Positions 37,601 to 47,140 of a stretch of DNA of 64,000 nucleotides are shown here, piece after piece. Both the position numbers and the translations under genes were made by a program. The DNA is taken from assembly GCA_020746835.1 (NCBI GenBank), contig JAGPNK010000004.1, positions 2,356,001 to 2,420,000 of the forward strand, read 5' to 3'. Position 1 is the first letter of the stretch. Every line of letters begins with the position of its first letter. The DNA is from Stachybotrys elegans. Its lineage: Eukaryota; Ascomycota; Sordariomycetes; Hypocreales; Stachybotryaceae. The notes beneath the pieces are model-generated. The model was not told the origin of the DNA, did no database searches, and saw nothing but the letters and a program-made list of their open reading frames with translations.

Positions 37601-39938
37601 GTCGGCGCGATTGTGGATTGTGTCGCCATCAGACCACAACAAGCTCGTCCCCATCGGCGTTCCCGGAGAACTCATTGTCGAAGGACCAATGGTTGGTCGT
37701 TGTTATGTTGGCCAACCGGAAAAGACTGCAATGGCCTTTGTTTCAGCACCATCATGGAGAGAGGCGTTCGGGCCTTCTGAAAAGACCTCCAGGTTCTACA
37801 AGGCTGGTGATCTCGCGATTTACAAGAGCAGCGGCGCTATTCAGCTTCTTGGCCGCAAAGATACGCAGATCAAGCTCCGTGGGCAGCGCATCGAGGTGGG
37901 AGAGATTGAGTACCAAGCTCGACTGGCCACAGCAGATGTCAAAGACGTAGCCGTGGAGCTCCTCAAAATTGGCGGTAATACTTCCAAAGGTCCCGAGCTG
38001 GTGGGCTTCATCGTCGTCCATGGCGATTCCGACCAGATGATCAAGAAGGGAGAGGACAACAAAACTCTCGTGTTTGGCAGGAAGACTTGCACAGTCATTG
38101 GCACAGTCCAAGAGAGACTTGAGAGCACCTTGCCACACTACATGGTCCCGGCCTATCTGTTACCAATCTCCGCTCTCCCGCAGACTGTGACTGGGAAAAC
38201 CGACAGGCTTCGCCTCCGCAAGATGGGGGCAGACATCTCCCTCGATGAAGTAGCAAGGCTCCAAGCTGCACTGGCAGGAGAAAAGCGCCAGCCACAGACC
38301 GAGGCCGAACGCACACTTCGTGCTCTGTGGGCTCAAGTCCTCGAGCTCGATGTTGATAACATTGGCGTCAATGACAGTTTCTTCCGCAAGGGCGGTGATT
38401 CCATCGCCGCCATGAGACTGGTTGGAGCTGCTCGCAAGGCTGGAATGACTGTGGCAATTGCGGATATCTTCCGGAACCCCACGCTTACGGCTCAAGCCGC
38501 TGCGCTTCAGAACGCTGGGGCTTCTCCAGATGTATCAATCCTGCGCCATGAAGCTTTCTCACTTCTTCCAGCCACAATGAAAGATGAAGTCGTTCGTTCG
38601 GCAGAATCACTGGTGGCCCCTGCCACAATCGCCGACATCTATCCTTTGACAGCTTTCCAGGAGGACAACATCAAGTACAGCGTCAGCTCACCTACAACCT
38701 GCTTGAACTATGTCTTCTTGGACTTCGAACATGCCGTTGACGAAGCACGGCTGGCCCAGAGCTGCAGTAGTCTCCTCTCGCACATTGCCATGCTGCGTTC
38801 CGTCTTTGTTGAGGCAGAGGGCCAGTACTGGCAGGTCATTCTGGAGTCTGCTGCCGTGGCTTTGCAAACCTACAATACAGACGAGTCAGTTGAGGCAGCA
38901 TCGACTCAGATTTGCTCCGCAGACCCCAACGGCGGGTTCTCGCTTGGGTCGACACCAACAAGATTCATGCTTGTGAAAAACCAGATGGGAGTGAGCAGAC
39001 TGATTATTCGCCTTTCTCATGCTCAATATGATGGCGTCAGTATGCCGATCATCCTTCAATCCCTCCTTGACCTCTACCAAGGAAAGCTCCTCAGCCCATC
39101 TGTGGACTTCTCCGTCTTCCTGAGTCACCGTCAATCCAAACAAGAGACATCATCGGCGTACTGGAAGCATCTACTTCATGGCTTCTCAATCACAAACCTA
39201 CCATCGTCGCTGGATACCGTCTCACAGAAAATGGTCGAGAATAGAGTCGCAGCTCGAAGAATCGAGGTGGAGAGCACGTTTGAGCTTCCTAAACTTCCCG
39301 AGAACATCACGCTTTCATCCCTTATTGGTGCTGCCTGGGGCATTGTCATCTCTGCTCTAACTGGACAAGACGATGTAATTTACGGTAGTCTTGTCGCAGG
39401 CCGAAATGCTTCCATTCCGAATATTGAGGATGTTCTGGGTCCTTGTGTCAATGTCATTCCAGTCAGGGCTCGCGTTACCGGGGATGCTACAACGCAGGAT
39501 CTCATCACGTCCATCCAAGATCAACATCACTTTGTCGGCGAGGCAGATTCTATGGGCTTGTCAGACATAATCAAGACTCAACCAACGTGGCCAGCAGACT
39601 CCAAGTTCAGCTCGGTAATACAGCATCAGAATGTCGAGGAGCGGCCACAGTTGGAGGTGGAGGGCGGGCGTGTGACCATCGACTGGTTCGAGAATCCGGA
39701 CTATGTGCCGCCCGACATTTCCATGATTTCTTATCCCGAAGAAGACAAATTCAGAGCAAAGATCATGGCAAACAGTCACATCATGAGTTCAGAAACGGCA
39801 CATGACATGCTCCGTTGCTTGAATACGGCGGTTGTGGGCTTAGCTCAAAGCCCACAAGGGACACTCTCGTCGACCTTGACGGAAGCAGGTGATATCATTC
39901 CTAACCTGCGAGGAGTGATTGATAAATGTTATTCATGA
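17736..39938 (+). CDS. Hexamodular non-ribosomal peptide synthetase with NMT, E and terminal CT domains
   Basis: Two exons, 17736-36389 and 36438-39938, give about 7,384 aa. Approximate domain order by residue is A1 22-535, T1 (Ser605), C1 (HHALFDG 808), A2 1115-1625, T2 (Ser1686), C2 (HHALYDG 1887), A3 2195-2715, T3 (Ser2773), C3 (HHIISDG 2956), A4 3285-3725, N-methyltransferase (EIGTGTG 3815), T4 (Ser4258), C4 (HHALYDG 4456), A5 4770-5270, T5 (Ser5335), E (HHLVIDL 5521), C5 (NHLLCDG near 5993), A6 6285-6800, T6 (Ser6873), CT (SHAQYDG near 7078). All six A domains keep TSGSTG and the A10-type lysine; all six T domains keep GGDS. There is no N-terminal C domain and no thioesterase. The C-terminal CT domain is the fungal macrocyclisation type, so a cyclic six-residue peptide is expected. 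It is cytosolic and needs a phosphopantetheinyl transferase encoded elsewhere. I do not recognise the product. Confidence 0.97.
19698..22910 (+). other. NRPS module 2: C1-A2-T2
   Basis: C1 has AYPCTPLQEGM and HHALFDGWS. A2 has TSGSTGQPKG and RQTYGSAETSAV. At the position that is normally aspartate, A2 reads FAGAIMEIL, so Asp235 (GrsA numbering) is Ala. The pocket read by eye is A-G-M-T-C-G-T-A-V-K. T2 carries RLGGDSVSALK. The loss of Asp235 argues against an ordinary alpha-amino acid. Confidence 0.85.
22938..26165 (+). other. NRPS module 3: C2-A3-T3
   Basis: C2 has AYPCTPLQEGL and HHALYDGWSLP. A3 closely resembles A2 along its length (FAGAIMETL, GGCVC, RQTYGSAETSAVVSS, RKDTQVKLRGQRIEVEE) and reads the same pocket by eye, A-G-M-T-C-G-T-A-V-K. 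It should therefore load the same building block as module 2. T3 carries RLGGDSIAAMK. The closeness of the two modules points to internal duplication. Confidence 0.85.
26193..30620 (+). other. NRPS module 4: C3-A4-NMT-T4, enniatin/cyclosporin-like
   Basis: C3 differs from the other C domains. It begins SYAQGRLWFMDQLHPG and has canonical MHHIISDGWSMDVL, as in N-methylating modules of enniatin and cyclosporin synthetases. A4 has FTSGSTGKPKGVMIEH and NIAFDAAAAEIY, so Asp235 is present. An S-adenosylmethionine methyltransferase is inserted after the A8 motif (HRIELGEIEQAL), with ILEIGTGTGQILFNL, YHGLEPSETAV and INSVAQYFPSRDYL. NANGKLDRKAL closes the A domain, and T4 carries QLGGDSISAMK. The incorporated residue should be N-methylated. 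Confidence 0.9.
30663..35220 (+). other. NRPS module 5: C4-A5-T5-E
   Basis: C4 has VYPCTALQQGL and HHALYDGWTLP. A5 keeps Asp235 (YTFDLAVLEV) and reads D-L-L-T-I-G-G-M-I-K by eye. T5 carries HLGGDSITAMQ. A full epimerisation domain follows: LSPIQQLYV, SVHHLVIDLISWRVL, EGHGREPW, RTIGWFT and FNYIGSFQQL. Residue 5 of the product is therefore expected in D configuration. Confidence 0.9.
35268..39938 (+). other. NRPS module 6: C5-A6-T6 and terminal CT domain
   Basis: C5 has IFPCSPMQEGLL and NHLLCDGFSIHVL: the first His of HHxxxDG is Asn, the catalytic second His is kept. A6 groups with A2 and A3 (FAGSIYEIL, RQTYGSAETAAV; pocket A-G-Y-T-C-G-T-A-V-K by eye). T6 carries RKGGDSIAAMR, with Lys replacing the usual Leu before GGDS. 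The final domain has IYPLTAFQEDN, SHAQYDGVSMP and VAGRNASIPNIEDVLGPCVNVIPVR, as in fungal CT domains that release and cyclise the chain. The only intron lies near the C5 end. Confidence 0.88.
36390..36437 (+). other. Single intron of the NRPS gene (48 bp)
   Basis: The donor is GTATGT and the acceptor is TTTTCTAG. Removing it fuses ...GQDQAE to YDVSINASD in phase 0 and restores the end of C5. The length is a multiple of three, and the acceptor AG completes an in-frame TAG. A retained intron would therefore end the protein after module 5 and most of C5. Confidence 0.9.
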
Positions 39939-40683
39939 TTCATTTTATGTATGTTTGATTTGCGTATCTCAAGCACAACATGCTAATGTACACGGTGTTC
40001 TCTTAATTGTTAAAAATGGGTTCTTGGTGGCGTGATAAAGGGGTGTCTAGGTGGTATGGCGCAATGGTTATGGATTTGGATATGGCAAGTGTGAGGTGTT
40101 ATTATTGTCTATTTTTAATGTGATTTAAGGGATTTTTGTCCATTTGATCTTTTATTTATTAAACGCTTCGAACTGTTCGTCGCGCGCTGCGTTGACCTTC
40201 TTTTCTACAGTGATAAGATAATCTCTCCTAATATAAGCGCTCACACAAGTGACAATTACAACATAGGAAACATTCGTTTTTTAGCGAAGGTTCTGGAATC
40301 AGTTAATACTAGGCAGTAATGGCTAATAACATTAACCCTCCAGGGTAATTCTTTTTATATATACTAGTATTCTTTTTCCTTGCTATAAATATTTACTCTA
40401 TTATAAAAGATAGCATTTAGTTAGTTAAGAGCTATAGTTTATTAATAGTAAAGGTCACTTCCATGTAGATTTGGAGCGTGTTTAGACCCTCGGTTCGGTT
40501 GGACGGTTAAGCCCCTGAAGTCAAATTTGCAACGTGCCGTCAGCACAATAGCGCCGGCAGGGGTTTTCTGCATCGGTGCCTGATTGCTGGTTTTTTCTTC
40601 TTTTTTTTCTTCAGATTTATAGTGCGGTGTGGTAGTGCGGAGAATGAGACCGCCTTCAGGCCGAGCTGATGGTGGCTGCTTCA
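39939..40683. other. AT-rich intergenic DNA, possible RIP-degraded relic
   Basis: Downstream of the NRPS stop the base composition changes sharply. About 39,950-40,450 is rich in TA, TTA and ATA runs (for example around 40,330-40,450), unlike the balanced composition of the flanking genes. There is no coding signal. It fits transposon debris mutated by repeat-induced point mutation, or an AT-rich 3' flank. A tract of T/C lies at about 40,590-40,615. Confidence 0.45.
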
Positions 40684-41016
40684 TCGCCGCAGCTTGGACC
40701 TCGATCGGGGTAGTATCATGGCAGTGGGCAATACGGAGATTCGCCTCAGGCAGTCGCGGCTGGCAATGATGGAGCTGTTGACCTTGTCGGGCTTCAGGGC
40801 GCCATTAGTGTCCCGGCTGGATCTCGGTATCAACCTTGAAGTCCGGGCCGGCCACAACGCATCGCCGAGCAGGCTCTTTGGACGGCAGGGTAGCTGGCGG
40901 AGTCAGTCTCCTCGATGCTGTGGGCTAAACAGCCGACTGATGTACTCGACGGCGACCTACTTGTCGGCGCCAATCGTCGAGCTGCCAAAGATGAGCCACG
41001 AGTGTGTGTGGGACAT
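40684..41016 (-). pseudogene. Broken aldo/keto reductase (AKR7-like) remnant
   Basis: Reading the minus strand from an ATG at 41016 gives MSHTHSWLIFGSSTIGADK and then a stop. Continuing across at least three frame changes, pieces appear in the family order: VAVEYISRL; a DSASYP-like block; LLGDALWP; FKVDTEI; LKPDKVNSSIIASRDCLRR; and AHCHDTTPIEVQAAAM. Together they follow the plan of AKR7-type (aflatoxin-aldehyde-reductase-like) fungal enzymes: FGASTIG, DTA.YP, VDTK, DKV..SI..S...L, and H.PD..TPIEEQA.A. The similarity is fragmentary and was judged by eye. No intron arrangement restores one frame, so this is a decayed gene and not a functional enzyme. It is a different AKR type from the intact one at 15147-16476. 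Confidence 0.5.
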
Positions 41017-41256
41017 GATGACGAAGCGGTGAGACGAGAGTAGTTCTGGTCATGGAAGAGGCTGATGTGTGGCTGACGGGTTGCAGGACAAGGATGAGAG
41101 AAGAAGATAGAAACTGATGGACTGCACTGTACGCTCATTATGCACGCCTGGGCGCCAATGCCAGGCGAGGCAGACAGCTTGGCATAAGCGCCGAGACATT
41201 CAGCTGAACAGCCTTACCTTAAGACCGGGTCCTCCCGCCTTACATTTGGTTCAGCC

Positions 41257-41281
41257 GGGGGGGGGGGGGGGGGGGGGGGGG
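41257..41281 (+). repeat. Poly-G tract of 25 bases
   Basis: Twenty-five consecutive G on the plus strand, about 100 bp upstream of the membrane protein start at 41378. It may be a quadruplex-forming promoter element or an expanded slippage tract; its exact length is prone to sequencing error. Confidence 0.9.
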
Positions 41282-41377
41282 ACCAAGATAGAAAGAGTGC
41301 GGCTCAAGTTTATATCTGGCTCGTGTCTCTTCGAAAGGTGTCGCCCATCCACAAGCATATGCCCACAATATTCACCA

Positions 41378-43920
41378 ATGAATATCCGCCGGGTCATATA
41401 CCCTCTTTTGAGGTTAGCTCAGTACTGCCGGACTTTACTCTGGGCGCTGGGTCTGGCCATCCTGACAGTTGTCGAGAGAGATGAACCCCGCAAGATGGCT
41501 GTTTATCGGTCGTGGTCGTCTGCCTTATCCCTATCAGCAATCCATCTCCTCCCGGCCGCTGTATCGGCGGTCGTTGTGGCCATTAACATAGATGGCCGAT
41601 TCATTGGCAGAGAACTTGAGGGTCCCCAAGGCCAGGATGATCTGAGGTTTGCTCTCCTCCAGGTCGCTGCGAAGGTGCAGGTAAGTTACTCAACACCTCA
41701 ACCCGCCTACACCTGATCAACCTTCTCAACCGCACTTTGCAGGAGCTTCTCATTATATCCAGTATATCAGCAATAATTCTACATATTCGCAGATCACGAC
41801 TTACTTCTAAGGATGGTTTGCCGCTCGGTCTACTGGGCTCCAATCGATCCTTCGCTTCTATTAGGTAACCTGTTTAAAACAGCCCAGCAAGAACAATATG
41901 CTAATCCAAAGCGATACAGCTACTTCTGGTCACTGGAGTTTATAGGGGGCGTTTATTCATTCGATAGGAAGCGTTGGCGCGACAACTACATCTTCATAGC
42001 CTTGATCCTTTTTGCTGGAATTATTGCCTTACTTGCTGGCCCCGCAACAGCCATCCTAATGATACCCAGGCAGATGGATATCCCTGCGGGAGGTATGATC
42101 TTCTGGCTCAATGGTATGTGTAAGCCTTGGCAATGCTCCACGCGGCAGCGTATTAGATGACGTGTTGTGCCTTAAACTGACCTACGCCGGTAGGAAGCCA
42201 CGAGCAAATCTGGCCAACCAACCTGAGCGACTCCTACTTCGTGCGCTTTCGTTATGACCTGACCTGTTTTGATGAAAGGCATCGATTCACCGACTCTCGG
42301 TGCATATCATCCGCCTTCAGACCAATCGCCAACCATTTCTTTAACTGGATCCACCGTCAGGACAGTATGTACGAGCTCCCAATTCAGGACGGAACGATAA
42401 GGAAGATTGTATACGGTCGTCAAGGGTATGGCGGGGATACATGGTCTTATACCACTCATAACTCGGTCGCCATGTTACAGAGTATTGCGACAGATATACA
42501 TCTCCGATGCCTTCAATCTTTGGCCCACGGAAGCCCAAGATTTCCATTGTACAACGCCATGAGCCTTGCGGAGACGACCACCTTTAGCATCGACACTCGC
42601 GTTCCAGCTGTTCGCGTGGCTTGTTTGCCGCAGGAGCCGGTACCATTAGGAGGCAGCGTCATGAACCTCCATTTTCCTGTTCTACAACAGTTCGAGCAGT
42701 TCAGGACCAGCGACACTTCCGGTGAATATGTAGTCTATGACGCAGCCACCGCCATTGGTACCACACTAATCAGCAGAGGCCTCGCTATGTCTGATGGAGC
42801 CGGATACTCGCTGATACCCGACGTTCCACAGCGGCTTGTCATCCCCGTACATCCACCTGCTGGCAATGCTAGTTCTATGGGCTTCGCTTTATTTACTTTG
42901 ATCCGCGATGGAGACCACAAAGGGCTGTGGGCTGCCCTCACATGCACTGTCGACGCTCGCTGGGCTGACGCCGTGTCCTTCATCAGGTTTGGGCAGGATG
43001 GAGATGTTCACGTCATCTACGAATATGACGCTAGTCACGGTGGCGATATAGTGCGAACTCGGCTAAAGCAGGCTGACTATCACGGAGTGCACCTGGCAGC
43101 TTTCCATCCAGATCATCCCGCCCTATGGGATCACATTGAGATACAGTCAAGTTGGTTTGATCTGCTGTCACCCAGCGTTCCTGACCTACCAGTGCTTGGG
43201 ATCCCTGCCGATGCAAGCACAGCCAACCGCTCCCTCATCGAGAGGCTTACTGAATTAACTCAATTTCCGAGTCCAGAATGGCACGATGAGGGCCAATTCA
43301 GGCGTTACCTGCAGGGCATGGAGCTTATGATCGCCATGCTCTTCAGCAACGGGCTATCTCGTGTTGCATTGCATCGGCAAATGCAGGCATCAGACCTTTT
43401 GCCAGGCTTCCATGCTATTCGAGGAGATGGGCATGAGTTATGTCAGTCAATTCTCAGTATCGGAGATAGAGAGGAGTTGATCCCTCTACCAAGCACACTT
43501 CGCGATCAAAACACTACTAGGGTTGCGATGCAAGCTGTCTTACATGGATATTCCATGGGCATTGAGAATTGGTTTGACTATTTATGTATAATTATCTTGC
43601 TTATGTACGTCCTCGTCGCCCTTGTACATACGGTATTGTCTGTGCTGTGGAACCCGACGGCCAGTGAAGCGTGGGATAGCGTTGTCGAGTTGGTGGTCCT
43701 GGCTCAACAGTCCTCTCCAGCTGACTCGGGGCTCCTCGACAATACATGCGCCGGGGTGAGGACCTTTACGACGATGGGGAGGAAACTAACTATTCGGACC
43801 AGCTCCGCCTCAACTACAGCGGCGGGCAGGGAAGAGTTGCAACTACGGTTTAGGGACTCGTGGGACGGTTTGGCAACAGGGGCAGCTGTAGAGGCGAATA
43901 AAGAGTATGGCGTTATTTGA
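41378..43920 (+). CDS. Multipass membrane protein of unknown function
   Basis: Exons 41378-41680, 41743-41864, 41920-42113 and 42194-43920 join in frame to 781 aa. Likely membrane spans are near the N-terminus (LLWALGLAILTVV, IHLLPAAVSAVVVAINI, ELLIISSISAIILHI), in the middle (NYIFIALILFAGIIALLAGPATAIL) and at the C-terminus (YLCIIILLMYVLVALVHTVLSVLW). A large loop or extracellular region of about 480 residues sits between the last two spans. The C-terminal end (LDNTCAGVRTF) resembles a conserved tail in large uncharacterised fungal membrane proteins. I cannot name a family or function. It lies downstream of the NRPS but is separated from it by relic DNA, so I do not count it as a cluster gene. 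Confidence 0.7.
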
Positions 43921-45038
43921 TTGAATTATTAAACTAATAAAAGGGCTTGTTAACAAGAGGAAGGCGGCCTTGGATGAGGCAATATTGGCGAAGTAGATAT
44001 TCTTGGCCCAAATGTGAAGAAGTTGGAGACAATAAAAAGAGTTTAATGCTGCATCTAACTTTGATGTTCTTAGCAGGCCAATAACACGCCAAATGGGAAA
44101 ATTAACGGCCGGCTGCCAAACGATAATGAGTTGGCCTTTGATTGGAGTGATCAAGGCTGCAGAGAGTTCTTTTATGTGCCTCCTATGCCCCTGGACTTGC
44201 TTGTATATGGTGAGACAGGTATACTGACACTTTATTCCTACTCTTTCCCCTATGCATAGATTCTTAGGCCAGCTGCCTTTCCTGGCTCTAATATAGTAGA
44301 TAATCCATGCAAGATGGTCTTAATATATATCACGTACTAAGTGTCTTGCGCATAAAAGGTCGCTGCTATATACCCGCTTGTGATGAATAATGGCGACTCT
44401 TTCTAGAGTCAAAATCTCCAAAGTAGCATGATATCCCTCGCCAGTAATACAAAAGGAAGTGACACTTGGAGCTTTCAGACAATCAATAGTATTGAGGAGT
44501 CAATGTGCCCGAATTGACATGGCTCTACAGCCGTTATACCTATATCTTCAAGCATTGCATTTACTTACCCCGGGGAGCCATTAGGTAACAACAGCGTGAT
44601 ATCACCCATGCGGATAGGCAGTCATAATGAGTAATAACCTAATCCTGGATCAACACCCCTGTGGTAAGCATCTTGCATTGGTCATGCATCGGCAATTGTT
44701 CACAACCCACTGGGCTCGAAGCAATGCTTAGGATAAGGCCACGTCTAAGTTGCATCCTTGACTGCCAAGCCCTTCAACCTTGGAAATTATCAGCGAAGAT
44801 CGGCTGCTGGCGTTCCTTATCGCGGCTAAGTGTCCGCGCAATCTCACTCACGTCAGCATCCAGCCCATTGTGTAAGATGAGCCCCGTATATTTGCTGGAT
44901 TTGCTTTCAAGGCTGAGCATCCTGTTCGTTATGTAAGTTTCGGAGTGTTATAAAGTTCATTTCCTGCAATCAACTGGCTCTTTGTCTTGCTTCCTACATA
45001 ATTGCTCATATATGACGCAACACTCTGTATAAATTATC
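43921..45038. other. Intergenic region
   Basis: About 1.1 kb, AT-rich in its first half, with no supported gene. A TATAAA-like element at about 44949-44955 lies some 85 bp upstream of the sulfatase start and may be its TATA box. The short open frame at 44661-44936 shows no motif. Confidence 0.45.
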
Positions 45039-46936
45039 ATGCGTCGAAGTTCACTTCTACTTGTAGTGAATCTGCTGAGTTTCACGGTTGCATCGGAGAC
45101 AACGCCCTCATTAGAGCCATCGCCACGTCCTCCCAACATTGTTTTCGTTATTCTCGATGATCTCGATGCGCTTCTCACGGACCTGGAGGATGTAATGCCT
45201 TCTCTGAAAAATCACATGATTGACCATGGCACATCATTTCCCAAACATTATTGCACAGTCTCTCTCTGTTGCCCTGCTCGGGTTTCCATACTGACAGGTC
45301 AAACTGCCCACAATCACAATATAACCGATGTTGTGTACCCCGATGGTAGGTATCGCCATCGAGGATAATGTGCCAAGCTGCTGCTGACTACTATAGGCGG
45401 ATATCCCAAGTTCTTTGAGCAAGGCTACAACGAAGACTACCTGCCTATATGGCTGCAAGAGGCTGGTTACAACACCTATTATGTCGGAAAGATTTTGAAC
45501 GAGGTTACCATCTACAACTGGAACGATCCATACTTCAATGGCTGGAACGGCACTGACCTGTTACTCGATCCATGGGCATACGACTACTTTGCTCCTTCAT
45601 TTGGGAGAAATCAAGATCCATGGGTTCGCTACAACAACTCATACATAACAGACCTGGTGGCAGAAAAGTCCATGGGGTTTCTGGAGGATGCTTTGCAAAG
45701 CGATCGCCCGTTCTTTCTGGGCATTGCACCAATCGCTCCTCACAGTGAGATCGAGGTGGACTTGGTAACAACGAGAATTCGCGACTTCGCTCCGCAGGGT
45801 GCGCCTCGACATATTGGTCGCTTTGATGGGGTACAGGCTCCTCGCAGTCCAAACTTCAATCCTGACGCGCCTTCAGGAGCTAGCTGGATCAAGGACCTTC
45901 CTCAGCTCAACGATGCACAGATCGAATATGGCGACCATTGGCATCGTGGACGTCTTGAGTCCCTCCTCGCAGTGGATGAGATGATTGAAGAGTTGTTTGT
46001 AGGGCTGGAAGAAGCTGGAGTCCTTGACGATACGTACGTCATTTTTACGAGCGACAATGGCTTCCATATTGGCCAGCATCGGCTGTCCCCGGGCAAGGTA
46101 TGTGGATATGAAGAAGACATTTTGGTTCCATTCATCGTTCGAGGCCCCGGAATCGAAAAGGGTCATACCATGGATGTGGTATCTGCACATATCGACGTTG
46201 CACCCACGCTCCTATCTCTGGCAGGAGTCCCGCAGCGGAAGGCATTTGATGGAAGACCTATCCCGCTCACTGAGAAGGCTTTGGCTGCCGAGAACCAACC
46301 CAAGACGGAACATGCGAGTGTTGAGATGTGGCGCGACGACAATGCGCATTTCTTTATGAATGGATCTTCGGATCTCAGACCCGTTGCCTTTACTTACAAA
46401 TCCGTGAGGCTCATAAGCGACGATTATAACCTCTACTACTCAGTGTGGTGTACAAACGAGCATGAGCTATACGATATGAATGTAAGTTACTAGGCACCTA
46501 TGTCGTTTAGAAACCTGTCGGAGGTGCTAACGTCTTGACTTATCAGGAGGATCCTCAGCAGATGACCAATCTCTTTGAACACGGTTTTGGGACAAGGTCA
46601 AACAGTTCATGCGGTTCACCCATCGAGAGGCTTTCAGAACGACTTGATGGACTACTCTTTGTTCTAAAGAGTTGTCGTGGAGACTCCTGTCGTTTCCCCT
46701 GGGAAGCCCTGATGCCAGAAGAAGATGTCCATAACCTCTCAGATGCAATGAGCCATAAATACGATGACTTCTTCGCACAAGTCCCACGGGTTTCTTTCTC
46801 ATCTTGCGGAAATGCGCATATCATTTCCCACGAGGGACCCCAGTTCGAAACTTGGCCTGAGGTAATTCAACCATCTCTCAAACCTCGGGCCGCAGGGACG
46901 GGGTTGCTGCCGAAGGAATATTTCCGTTTAACATAG
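45039..46936 (+). CDS. Secreted sulfatase (arylsulfatase-like)
   Basis: Exons 45039-45345, 45397-46481 and 46547-46936 join in frame to 593 aa. A signal peptide (MRRSSLLLVVNLLSFTVAS) is followed by the metal-binding block NIVFVILDDLD and the sulfatase signature CCPAR (C77-x-P-x-R81), whose first cysteine would become formylglycine. GQTAHNHNITD, GYNTYYVGKIL, FTSDNGFHIGQHRL (calcium ligands Asp-Asn, and catalytic His) and DIVPT-like SAHIDVAPTLLSLAG complete the alkaline-phosphatase-like core. Several N-glycosylation sequons fit secretion. It hydrolyses sulfate esters; the substrate is not clear, and fungal members include aryl-sulfatases used in sulfur scavenging. All expected catalytic residues are present. 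Confidence 0.94.
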
Positions 46937-47140
46937 CCAATGGTTGGGCAATGGTGGAATGTTACAGAAATCGTCTGATCAGGGAGGAGAAGAAAAGTAT
47001 TGCTCTTTCAGGCTTTGTCTACAGCCATGGAAGCAGAGTTTAGTTTATCTACTCTATCTGATATATCTCCATCTCGTTCGAAGTCACTGGTCTGTATCCC
47101 ATTGGGGCACACGAACGGGAAATCCCACATCTCCATCTCG
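46937..47140. other. Convergent intergenic region holding one copy of a 50-bp repeat
   Basis: Between the convergent sulfatase (+) and GH43 (-) stops. Positions 47082-47131 are repeated, inverted, at 59478-59527. Confidence 0.8.
47082..47131 (+). repeat. 50-bp dispersed repeat, copy 1
   Basis: Begins AGTCACTGGTCTGTATCCCA and ends AATCCCACATC. It is identical over 50 bp to the reverse complement of 59478-59527, with unrelated flanks. It starts about 10 bp beyond the GH43 stop. Confidence 0.9.

Noticed and set aside
36444..39938. A separate downstream NRPS gene starting at a GTG
   Set aside because: The sequence before it has a perfect donor and acceptor (36390-36437). Splicing joins the end of C5 in phase, so this is exon 2 of the same gene.
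17736..39938. A destruxin, enniatin or peptaibol synthetase
   Set aside because: Domain order does not fit: one NMT (in module 4), one E (in module 5), six A domains, no PKS part, no N-terminal C domain, and A2/A3/A6 of an unusual type.
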